DNA from: Clostridia bacterium
GTDB taxonomy: Bacteria; Bacillota; Clostridia; UMGS1810
Direction: 5' to 3'
Assembly: GCA_017502845.1 (NCBI GenBank)
Contig: JAFVUE010000004.1
Coordinates: forward strand, 124,001 to 188,000
DNA: 64,000 bases
Within the stretch, counting starts at the first letter, position 1. Every line of letters starts with the position of its first letter. Shown piece after piece: positions 1 to 6,822 of this stretch. Position numbers and translations under genes: made by a program. A model generated the notes under the pieces. It was given only the letters and a program-made list of their open reading frames with translations. It was not told the DNA's origin and did no database searches.

Positions 1-231
1 CCGTTCTTTTGATTTTGACTCTGATATAAGACGTGTTACTGCAAGTGGTATCCCTGATATTGCAACGGTTACGGCAAAAGCGAATACGGACACGATAAGG
101 TGAAACACACCCATGTTTGATGCACCGAGGCGGGAGGACACATACACGGAGAACGCCATAGATGTTGACCGTGTTATAAGCATTGAAACGGATAAGGATG
201 CCACACCTGTGAGGAATTCTTTTTTCTTCAT
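1..231 (-). CDS. SpoVB/MurJ-type flippase, N-terminal part (partial)
   Basis: The first 77 codons of a minus-strand gene that runs off the left edge. The product starts MKKKEFLTGVASL and contains GASNMGVFHL and SGIPLAVTRLISE. These match the opening of the polysaccharide-biosynthesis/SpoVB family (MOP superfamily), multi-pass membrane proteins that flip lipid-linked sugars or, in SpoVB, act in spore cortex synthesis. Two hydrophobic segments are visible, at about residues 10-30 and 45-65. The start is the ATG at 231, preceded by a strong AAGGAAGG ribosome-binding site. It is divergent from rsmD. The family call is good; which member it is cannot be told from 77 residues. Confidence 0.7.
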   Translation of the reverse strand, partial: MKKKEFLTGVASLSVSMLITRSTSMAFSVYVSSRLGASNMGVFHLIVSVFAFAVTVAISGIPLAVTRLISESKSKER

Positions 232-333
232 TATATACCTTCCTTTGTATGAGTATATGATGAATGTGCACAATAAAGAATAATCCCCTTGTATACAGTT
301 ATGTTACAAATAGTCGAATAAATGAATTTTTCC

Positions 334-362
334 TTGACAAAGCGTACATACAAATATATAAT
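334..362 (+). promoter_or_regulatory. Promoter of the rsmD operon
   Basis: TTGACA at 334-339, a 17-base spacer and TATAAT at 357-362: a perfect sigma-A consensus. It points to rsmD, whose start codon is 35 bases downstream. Confidence 0.8.
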
Positions 363-396
363 TAAACTAGTATTAACATAGGGGTGGTATCGTCAA

Positions 397-948
397 TTGA
401 GAATCATATCCGGCAAGGCAAGAGGAACTAACCTCTTTGCACCTGAAGGTTTGGACACCCGACCTACTCTTGACAGAGTCAGGGAAGCCATATTCAGTAT
501 GATATTCACCCGCATTTTCGATGCACGTGTGCTTGACCTTTTTGCAGGGAGCGGAGCCATGGGGCTTGAATCCCTTTCCCGGGGTGCTGCGGGGGTTGAT
601 TTTGTTGATATTTCGCCGAAAGCATGTGATTGCGTTAAGAAAAATCTTGACAAGACACATTTGTCCGGTGGCCGTGTAACCAATTGTGATTTTAAGACAT
701 TTCTTGAAAGTTGCAACGGCGTGTACGATATCATATTCCTTGATCCTCCCTATGAGGCAGGGTATTATGACACAGCCCTTGATATTATAAAGGAGAAAGG
801 TCTCCTTGCAGATGACGGCATTATAGTTGCCGAGTGCGGCGATCCCAATGGGTTCGACAGCCGCGGCTTTGAGATAGACCGTCAGAAGAAATACGGCAAA
901 GCATCTGTGTATTTACTGATACACTCCTACGGAGGCGACAGTTTATGA
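397..948 (+). CDS. rsmD: 16S rRNA (guanine-966-N2)-methyltransferase RsmD
   Basis: This 183-residue SAM-dependent methyltransferase modifies G966 of 16S rRNA on the small ribosomal subunit. The SAM-binding motif [10 protein letters not shown] is at residues 47-56 and the catalytic DPPY, typical of N-methylation of amino-purines, is at 116-119. The length is normal for the family. The start is TTG at 397, with GGGGTGG about 10 bases upstream; no better ATG precedes the conserved [11 protein letters not shown]-terminus. The stop overlaps the start of coaD by 4 bases, and the rsmD-coaD pair is common in Firmicutes. Confidence 0.93.
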   Translation: MRIISGKARGTNLFAPEGLDTRPTLDRVREAIFSMIFTRIFDARVLDLFAGSGAMGLESLSRGAAGVDFVDISPKACDCVKKNLDKTHLSGGRVTNCDFKTFLESCNGVYDIIFLDPPYEAGYYDTALDIIKEKGLLADDGIIVAECGDPNGFDSRGFEIDRQKKYGKASVYLLIHSYGGDSL

Positions 949-1445
949 AAAATATCGCTGTATATCCCGGTTCCTTTGATCCCGTTACCAACGGGCACCT
1001 TGATATTATCAAGAGAGCGAGTCGGATTTTTGAGAAAGTGTACGTTGCAGTTTTGGTAAACAGTGCAAAGTCGCCTATGTTTACTGCAGAAGAACGCGCA
1101 GATATGCTTACCCGTTCTGTTAAAGCAATGGGGCTCAAGAATGTTGAGGTTCATATCTTCAGCGGTCTTTTGGTAGACTTTATCTCCGAGAAGGGTGCAA
1201 ATGTTATTATAAAAGGTCTTCGTGCCGTGTCCGATTTTGAATATGAATTCCAGATGGCGCTTATGAACCACAAACTTCTCCGCGAAGTTGAGACACTCTT
1301 TATGATGACAAGCAATAAGTATTCATACTTAAGTTCCAGTATCGTTAAAGAGGTTGCACGTTACGGCGGTAACTTAAACGGTCTGGTACCTGACGATCTT
1401 ATTGACGAGATTACTGAACGAGCTATGCAGAAGCATTCAAAATAA
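945..1445 (+). CDS. coaD: Pantetheine-phosphate adenylyltransferase
   Basis: This 166-residue enzyme makes dephospho-CoA from 4'-phosphopantetheine and ATP, the fourth step of coenzyme A synthesis in the cytoplasm. The nucleotidyl-transferase signature [10 protein letters not shown] is at residues 9-18, and TNGH corresponds to the HxGH motif. [11 protein letters not shown] and the late [10 protein letters not shown] motif are also present. The length is standard. The ATG overlaps the rsmD stop (ATGA), so the two are probably translationally coupled. Confidence 0.96.
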   Translation: MKNIAVYPGSFDPVTNGHLDIIKRASRIFEKVYVAVLVNSAKSPMFTAEERADMLTRSVKAMGLKNVEVHIFSGLLVDFISEKGANVIIKGLRAVSDFEYEFQMALMNHKLLREVETLFMMTSNKYSYLSSSIVKEVARYGGNLNGLVPDDLIDEITERAMQKHSK

Positions 1446-1482
1446 AATAATAATTTTCAGATATTGAAAGGACGTGAAAAAC

Positions 1483-1902
1483 ATGGATAGAGGTACAGAT
1501 ATTCTCGAACTCTTAAGCGAACTTGAGGACCTTATTGACGGTAGCTTTGAGTTTCCCATCATCCATAAAGCATTTGTAAGTAAAGATGAGGTTATGGAGA
1601 TTATCAAGGATATAAGCTTACATATCCCCGAAGAAATTCGTGTTGCTAAAACTGTTGCAGAGGATAGAAAGAGAATTCTCGACGATGCACAGGCAAAGGC
1701 AGATATGATCATTAAGGGCGCAGAGGAGAAGATAGTTTCTCTTATCGACGAGCACGAGATCACAAAACGCGCTAATGCAAAAGTAAACGAGATTATCGCT
1801 GCTGCACAGGCAAACAGCCGTGAGATTCGTCTCGGCACATTGCAGTTTGCTGACGAAGTTCTCAAGAAAGCAGAACTTGGTCTTCGTGATGTGAATGCAT
1901 AG
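1483..1902 (+). CDS. Conserved coiled-coil protein next to coaD, interrupted by an in-frame TAG
   Basis: A 139-residue charged, mostly helical protein of a clostridial family, sometimes labelled ATPase, that follows coaD. It resembles family members through DILELLSELEDLI, the central HEITKRANAKVNEII and the ADEVLKKAE segment. Function is unknown; I see no catalytic motif. ATG 1483 is preferred over GTG 1474 because GAAAGGAC lies at proper distance only from the ATG. The TAG at 1900-1902 is odd. The same frame continues for 24 sense codons to a TGA at 1975-1977, encoding a segment with TLRNSRAELQNG. That resembles the usual C-terminus of the family, which I recall ending in something like LNTLRNNRKEL. 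The gene may therefore be nonsense-mutated or read through; the extended frame overlaps the proB start by 14 bases. Confidence 0.75.
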   Translation: MDRGTDILELLSELEDLIDGSFEFPIIHKAFVSKDEVMEIIKDISLHIPEEIRVAKTVAEDRKRILDDAQAKADMIIKGAEEKIVSLIDEHEITKRANAKVNEIIAAAQANSREIRLGTLQFADEVLKKAELGLRDVNA

Positions 1903-1963
1903 TCAAGTGCAAGTTTAACAAAACTTACAGATACATTGCGTAACAGCAGAGCGGAGCTTCAGA

Positions 1964-2752
1964 ATGGTAAACGCTGATAAAGTTAAAAGAGTTGTTATAA
2001 AAGTTGGTACGTCCACCCTCACTCACGAGGGTGGTCGGCTTAATATACGCCGATTTGAAAAACTGGTGAAAGTCATCTCCGATATCCGCAACAGCGGTAT
2101 AGAGGTGGTACTCGTTTCATCAGGTGCTATCGGTGTTGGTATGGGTAAGGCGGGAGTTTCCAAACGTCCCGAATCCACCAGAGAGAAACAGGCACTTGCG
2201 GCAATCGGCCAGTGCGAACTGATGAATTTCTACGGTTCGCTCTTTGAAGACTACAGCCATACTGTTGCGCAGATTCTCTTAACGAGGGATGTTACGGATA
2301 TTCCTCTTCGCCGTGAGAATGCTATAAACACATTTGAGACTCTCTTTTCGCTTAACGTCATCCCAATTGTAAACGAGAATGACACAATCTCCACAGAGCA
2401 GATTGAATTTGGCGATAACGATACACTTTCTGCCATAGTTGCAGAACTTGTAAATGCGGATCTTCTTGTGCTTCTGTCTGATATAGACGGTCTTTACGAT
2501 AAAGATCCTCATAAGTTTGACGACGCCGAGATTGTCCCCGAAGTTGAGAGTATCACAGACGAGATAAGAGCACTGGCAGGTGGAACAGGCACATCCCGCG
2601 GAACAGGCGGTATGGTAACGAAAATTCACGCTGCAGAGATTGCAACAATCGCGGGTGTTGATATGATTATCGCAAACGGTGCCGAGCCCGATGTGCTCTA
2701 TGATATATTTGACGGTAAGAAAGTCGGAACATTATTTAAGAAGAAGAACTGA
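1964..2752 (+). CDS. proB: Glutamate 5-kinase
   Basis: This 262-residue amino-acid kinase phosphorylates glutamate to glutamyl-5-phosphate, the first step of proline synthesis. N-terminal KVGTSTLTHEGG, the LVSSGAIGVGM loop, FGDNDTLSAIVA and the C-terminal GGTGTSRGTGGMVTKI nucleotide-binding segment are visible. It lacks the C-terminal PUA domain of the E. coli enzyme and ends just after the kinase domain, a recognised short form. The start is ATG 1964 with GGAG 8 bases upstream. No proA follows; trmR starts 3 bases after the stop. Confidence 0.95.
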   Translation: MVNADKVKRVVIKVGTSTLTHEGGRLNIRRFEKLVKVISDIRNSGIEVVLVSSGAIGVGMGKAGVSKRPESTREKQALAAIGQCELMNFYGSLFEDYSHTVAQILLTRDVTDIPLRRENAINTFETLFSLNVIPIVNENDTISTEQIEFGDNDTLSAIVAELVNADLLVLLSDIDGLYDKDPHKFDDAEIVPEVESITDEIRALAGGTGTSRGTGGMVTKIHAAEIATIAGVDMIIANGAEPDVLYDIFDGKKVGTLFKKKN

Positions 2753-2755
2753 ATT

Positions 2756-3346
2756 ATGACAGATAACCTTTTGAAAGAAATGCGTGAATACGCGGCAAAA
2801 GAATATGTCCCCATAATCCGCCCCGAAACGGAGCGGATTTTGTGTTCAATGATAGAGAAGATACGCCCCAAACGAATGCTCGAACTTGGTGCGGCTATCG
2901 GCTATTCCTCAATATCATTTTCACGGTACATTGCAGATGACGGTGTTATAATAACAGTAGAGAGGGACGAAGACAGAGCCGAAATGGCGAGACGGAATAT
3001 TGCAACCCTCGGACTTGAGGGAAAGATCCGCCTTATAGAGGATGATGCCCTTACACTTCTGCGTTCAATGGACAGGGAAGTGGATATAATATTTTTAGAT
3101 GCAGATAAATCCCACTATATTGATTATTATGAAGATTGCCTCCGATTGCTGAAGAAAGGTGGCATCATAATCGCTGATAATGTGCTCTTTGCAGGACTTG
3201 TTGAGAAGGACGGCGAAGCAGAGAGAAAGCACAGAACTATTGTCAATAACCTCCGCCTTTTCCTTAAAACTGTAGAGGAAGATGACAGAGTAGAGTCGGA
3301 ACTCCTTAAGGTGGAAGACGGTGTGATGATTATAAGGAAACTGTAA
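2756..3346 (+). CDS. trmR: tRNA 5-hydroxyuridine methyltransferase (O-methyltransferase family 3)
   Basis: A 196-residue SAM-dependent O-methyltransferase. Motif I, MLELGAAIGYSS, is at residues 41-52, and FLDADKSHYIDYY holds the metal/substrate region of the YrrM/TrmR group. In B. subtilis, TrmR converts 5-hydroxyuridine at tRNA position 34 to 5-methoxyuridine. The next gene is a U32-family protein of the kind that makes the hydroxyl group, which favours this role over catechol or caffeoyl-CoA methyltransferase. It begins 3 bases after the proB stop. Confidence 0.82.
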   Translation: MTDNLLKEMREYAAKEYVPIIRPETERILCSMIEKIRPKRMLELGAAIGYSSISFSRYIADDGVIITVERDEDRAEMARRNIATLGLEGKIRLIEDDALTLLRSMDREVDIIFLDADKSHYIDYYEDCLRLLKKGGIIIADNVLFAGLVEKDGEAERKHRTIVNNLRLFLKTVEEDDRVESELLKVEDGVMIIRKL

Positions 3347-3354
3347 ATGCGATT

Positions 3355-3380
3355 GTAGGGAATGGATTAATCCATTCCGC
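3355..3380. repeat. GTAGGG-type short palindromic repeat (copy A)
   Basis: GTAGGG is followed by the perfect 20-bp palindrome GGAATGGATTAATCCATTCC at 3359-3378 and GC. It lies between trmR and trhP, so it would form a hairpin in the shared transcript. Six further copies with the same GTAGGG...CCGC layout but different stem sequences occur at 46116 and 54654-54960. Confidence 0.75.
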
Positions 3381-3413
3381 TATATATCGTCCCCCTAAAA
3401 AGAGGTAAACAAA

Positions 3414-4631
3414 ATGAAAAAGCCCGAATTACTTGCTCCTGCAGGGAGTTTCAATACATTAAAATACGCTTTTGTCTATGGTGCTGATGCGGTGTATATC
3501 GGTGGCGAGGAATTTTCGCTACGTACTGCATCGAAGAATTTTGACCGCAAGGAACTTGAAGAAGCAGTTCGATACACTCATGGTCTGGGAAAGAAGATTT
3601 ATGTGGCGGTAAATATATTCTGCCACAACGGAGATATTGCGGAACTTTCCGAGTACGCGAAATACCTTGAACTTATAAAAGTGGATGGCGTTATCATCTC
3701 CGATATTGGTGCTCTTTCTGTTGTGAGTGAAGTTGCGCCAAATCTCCCGATTCATATCAGCACACAGGCGAATACAACCAACGCCGCTGCTGTTAAGGCA
3801 TGGCAGAAGTTGGGTGCTGTCCGCGTAGTACCTGCCAGGGAACTTTCGCTGGAGGAGATTAAGCAGATAAAATCGGAAACAGATTGCGAGATAGAGTCAT
3901 TCATACACGGTGCTATGTGCATCTCATATTCAGGCAGATGCCTTATGAGTAATTATTTCACAGGCAGAGGTGCTAATCAGGGTGCCTGTGCACATCCCTG
4001 TCGTTGGGAATATTCTATTAAAGAAAAAACCCGTCCCGACGAGGAAATGCCTGTAGTGGAAACAGAACGTGGAACTTTTATATTCAATTCCAAAGATCTT
4101 TGTATGATAGAATATATCCCCGAACTAATTGAAGCAGGAGTTGACAGTTTCAAGATAGAGGGCAGAGTGAAGAACGAACTCTACGTTGCAACTGTTGTCA
4201 GCGCATACCGTCAGGCGATTGATGCTTATATGGCTGATAAAGACGGCTACACCTTGCCCGATAATATCCTCGATGAACTCAAAAAAGTAAGCCACAGGGG
4301 CTACACCACGGGATTTTATTTTGGCAAACCCGGTGCAGATGCACATAATTTTGAAAGCAGCGAATATATACGCGAATACGGTATTGTGGGCGTTGTGAAA
4401 GAGTACGATGCCGAAACGGGAATTGCAAAGATCGAGCAGAGAAACAGATTCTTTGCAGGAGATGAACTTGAGATATTAGTTCCAAATGGCGGATATTTCA
4501 CACAGGTTGCATCTGATATGAAAAACGAAAAAGGCGATAGCATAGACGTTGCTCCAAATGCACAGATGACTGTATATATGAAAACAGAAAAACCCGTAGC
4601 GGAATTTTCAATCCTCCGCAAAAAAGTATAA
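3414..4631 (+). CDS. trhP: U32-family tRNA hydroxylation protein TrhP
   Basis: A 405-residue member of the U32 'peptidase' family. It starts ELLAPAGSFNTLKYAFVYGADAVYIGG and carries the Cys-rich core GAMCISYSGRC ... CAHPC, likely iron-sulfur ligands. In B. subtilis and E. coli, TrhP proteins use prephenate-dependent chemistry to hydroxylate U34 of tRNA; TrmR then methylates the product. Sitting directly behind trmR supports that role. A collagenase-like protease activity, the older name, is less likely. The start is ATG 3414 with AAAGAGG upstream. A strong terminator follows. Confidence 0.85.
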   Translation: MKKPELLAPAGSFNTLKYAFVYGADAVYIGGEEFSLRTASKNFDRKELEEAVRYTHGLGKKIYVAVNIFCHNGDIAELSEYAKYLELIKVDGVIISDIGALSVVSEVAPNLPIHISTQANTTNAAAVKAWQKLGAVRVVPARELSLEEIKQIKSETDCEIESFIHGAMCISYSGRCLMSNYFTGRGANQGACAHPCRWEYSIKEKTRPDEEMPVVETERGTFIFNSKDLCMIEYIPELIEAGVDSFKIEGRVKNELYVATVVSAYRQAIDAYMADKDGYTLPDNILDELKKVSHRGYTTGFYFGKPGADAHNFESSEYIREYGIVGVVKEYDAETGIAKIEQRNRFFAGDELEILVPNGGYFTQVASDMKNEKGDSIDVAPNAQMTVYMKTEKPVAEFSILRKKV

Positions 4632-4635
4632 AAAT

Positions 4636-4670
4636 AAAACGGTAAGGAATTATTCCTTACCGTTTTTTAT
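4636..4670. terminator. Rho-independent terminator, probably bidirectional
   Basis: AAAACGGTAAGGAA, a three-base loop and TTCCTTACCGTTTT, followed by T residues. It ends the rsmD-trhP operon. The A-rich flank would let it also serve the minus-strand lipoprotein gene ending at 4739. Confidence 0.9.
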
Positions 4671-4738
4671 TGTGAATGCAACAAGGTTCCGGGACACTCG
4701 ATCACAATCTTTGATTGCACTATCGGAGTATGTCCATA

Positions 4739-5209
4739 CTATCTATTCATTTCCGCTTCGTAATACACTTCCAGACCGTGGAGATAGTTTTCCGTTTCGG
4801 CGGCGGAAAGATTCTGCACAACCCCGTTATGTATAATCTGTGCACCTTTTACAGATAACTTTCCTTTCAACTCCATAAAGAATCTTATTGTTATCTCATC
4901 ACCATTTATTGTATATGGCATGTTTACGTTTGCAACATATGTATAGGGTTTTGCGCCTTTGGAAATATCACCGGTATCAATGAAACCGTCAGGGGAACTG
5001 ACTACAGTCCATCCGTCTTCAACACTTACTGAAGTGTATGCATAAAGAGAGTTGTACTTGTCTAAATACATTGGCTCTAAACCCGATGTGAGCAGAATAG
5101 TAAAAGATGTTTTATCATATCCGTCCCATTTTGCGGTCGTTGTATTGGCGCATCCTGTGAATGAAAGCATAAGGAATACAATTAAAGCAATGCTTATGAT
5201 TCGCTTCAT
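4739..5209 (-). CDS. Predicted lipoprotein, function unknown
   Basis: A 156-residue secreted lipoprotein. It has a KR start, the hydrophobic stretch IISIALIVFLMLSF and the lipobox FTGC with Cys 20, so it should be lipidated and anchored outside the membrane. The mature part has no motif I recognise; it looks like a beta-rich folded domain. ATG 5209 is preceded by AAAGGGG; a longer upstream open frame exists but has no better start. The stop is TAG. A roughly 175-base 5' leader precedes it. Confidence 0.7.
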   Translation of the reverse strand: MKRIISIALIVFLMLSFTGCANTTTAKWDGYDKTSFTILLTSGLEPMYLDKYNSLYAYTSVSVEDGWTVVSSPDGFIDTGDISKGAKPYTYVANVNMPYTINGDEITIRFFMELKGKLSVKGAQIIHNGVVQNLSAAETENYLHGLEVYYEAEMNR

Positions 5210-5413
5210 ATTAAAAAACCCCTTTGTATTAAAAAAGTACGCTCCACGGGAACGCACCGAAAAGCATTTCCTGGAACCGTCAAGTACTCTCATTTCATCC
5301 ACGCGGCCGAAACAGACGGAAACGCCTTTTACCAAAGGCAGTTTCAGTATACGTGTTAAAAAATGTTCGAGTGCCTGACAAGTATATTTTACCACTAAAT
5401 AAAAGTTTTGCAA
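5210..5413 (-). promoter_or_regulatory. Promoter and long 5' leader of the lipoprotein gene
   Basis: On the minus strand, TTGCAA (5408-5413), a 16-base spacer and TAAAAT (5386-5391) form a plausible promoter. The following leader of about 170 bases contains a GCCTTT-ggta-AAAGGC hairpin and further GC-rich pairing. I could not match it to a riboswitch class. Confidence 0.45.
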
Positions 5414-5456
5414 GAGGTTTTGACATTTTGTTTTATACCCCCGATGGTTTCGGCAC

Positions 5457-5485
5457 TTGATTATCGTCGGGATATATGTTAAAAT
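5457..5485 (+). promoter_or_regulatory. Promoter of the DUF1015 gene
   Basis: TTGATT at 5457-5462, a 17-base spacer and TAAAAT at 5480-5485. It is 46 bases ahead of the ATG at 5532. Confidence 0.7.
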
Positions 5486-5531
5486 ATATAGTATAGGTAA
5501 AATGGGCAATTTTTTGAAAAGGAGATATATT

Positions 5532-6785
5532 ATGAGCAAAGTTTTTTCAAGAGCGAAGATTATGCTGCCAAAGGCGGATGTTGATATGAGCAAATGGAGT
5601 GTTGTTGCCTGTGATCAGTACACATCCGAACCCGAGTACTGGAAGGATGTTGCTGATTTGGTTGGGGATGCCCCCTCTATGCTTAATATGGTACTTCCTG
5701 AGGTTTATCTTGAGTCCGACGACGTTGCCGACAGAATAAACGGCATCTGTGCCAATATGCAGAGATACCTTGCAAATGACGTTATGGAAGAAAGCGAACC
5801 AACTTACATATATGTTGAACGCACTCAGGCAGACGGTATGGTTCGCAAAGGTATTGTGGGTAAGGTTGACCTTGAGCATTATGATTATTCCGTTGGTTCA
5901 ACTTCTGCAGTACGTGCCACCGAGGGGACTATACTTTCCCGTATCCCTCCCCGTGTCCGCGTAAGAGAAAATGCGCCGTTGGAATCTCCACATATTATGA
6001 TTCTCATCGACGATGAAACACGTTCAATAATCGAACCCCTTGCAAATGAATGTGCAAACTTCAAAAAGGCGTATGACTTCACTCTTATGAAGAATTCAGG
6101 TTCACTTAAAGGTTATTTCATCCCCGATGATGTTTGCGACAGAATAGACGGTCTTTTGGAAGAACTTTGCGATGTAGATAAATTCAATGCAAAATACGGT
6201 GTGAATGAAAAGAGTGCTCTTGCATTTGCTATGGGGGACGGCAATCATTCTCTGGCTACTGCAAAAGCGTGTTGGGAAAAGTTAAAAGCAGAGGGTGCGG
6301 ATGTTAACACTCATCCTGCACGATATGCACTTGCAGAGATTGTAAATCTCCACGACGAAGCAATGGTGTTTGAGCCGATTCACAGAGTTGTGTTCGGTAT
6401 TGATACAGATGATTTCACAGCGTTCCTTAAATCCAATGGTATAACCGAGGGGGATGAAGGACAGGTATTTACATATATTGTAGGCGGTAAAGAAATTTCT
6501 ATGACAGTTGGCAACCCCACCGCAAATATTACTGTCGGCAGTGTGCAGAACTTAATCGACGAATATCTAAAATCCCACGAGGGAACAGTTGACTATATTC
6601 ACGGCGACGACGTTGTACGTCAGTTTGCCGCAAAGGACGGCAATATCGGAATCCTCTTTGATATTATGGATAAATCCGAATTTTTCAAGACAGTTATTAT
6701 CGACGGAGCACTCCCTAGAAAGACATTCTCCATGGGTCATGCTCACGACAAGAGATTCTACACAGAGTGCAGAAAGATAAGATAA
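5532..6785 (+). CDS. DUF1015 family protein
   Basis: A 417-residue cytoplasmic protein of the DUF1015 family. Recognisable features are the N-terminal KVFSRAKIMLPKADVDMSKWSVVACDQYTSEPEYW, RVRVRENAPLESPHIMILIDD and the central MGDGNHSLATAKACWE. The family occurs in many bacteria and is sometimes linked to serine kinases (SerK-like/SbnI), but no reaction can be assigned from this sequence. ATG 5532 is chosen because AAAAGGAGAT precedes it at ideal spacing; the frame is open further upstream without a ribosome-binding site. Confidence 0.85.
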   Translation: MSKVFSRAKIMLPKADVDMSKWSVVACDQYTSEPEYWKDVADLVGDAPSMLNMVLPEVYLESDDVADRINGICANMQRYLANDVMEESEPTYIYVERTQADGMVRKGIVGKVDLEHYDYSVGSTSAVRATEGTILSRIPPRVRVRENAPLESPHIMILIDDETRSIIEPLANECANFKKAYDFTLMKNSGSLKGYFIPDDVCDRIDGLLEELCDVDKFNAKYGVNEKSALAFAMGDGNHSLATAKACWEKLKAEGADVNTHPARYALAEIVNLHDEAMVFEPIHRVVFGIDTDDFTAFLKSNGITEGDEGQVFTYIVGGKEISMTVGNPTANITVGSVQNLIDEYLKSHEGTVDYIHGDDVVRQFAAKDGNIGILFDIMDKSEFFKTVIIDGALPRKTFSMGHAHDKRFYTECRKIR

Positions 6786-6822
6786 TAAGTTTTTATCTTA
6801 CACAAAAATCGAGGTGAACCCC

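Noticed and set aside
1900-1902. Genome-wide recoding of UAG
   Set aside because: UAG ends several genes at natural family ends (pcrA at 23430, the barnase-like gene at 61226), so it works as a stop; only the 1900 case needs explaining.
4670-4741. Read-through of the lipoprotein TAG into a 23-codon extension
   Set aside because: The extension matches nothing I know and runs up to a terminator; no sign that it is conserved.
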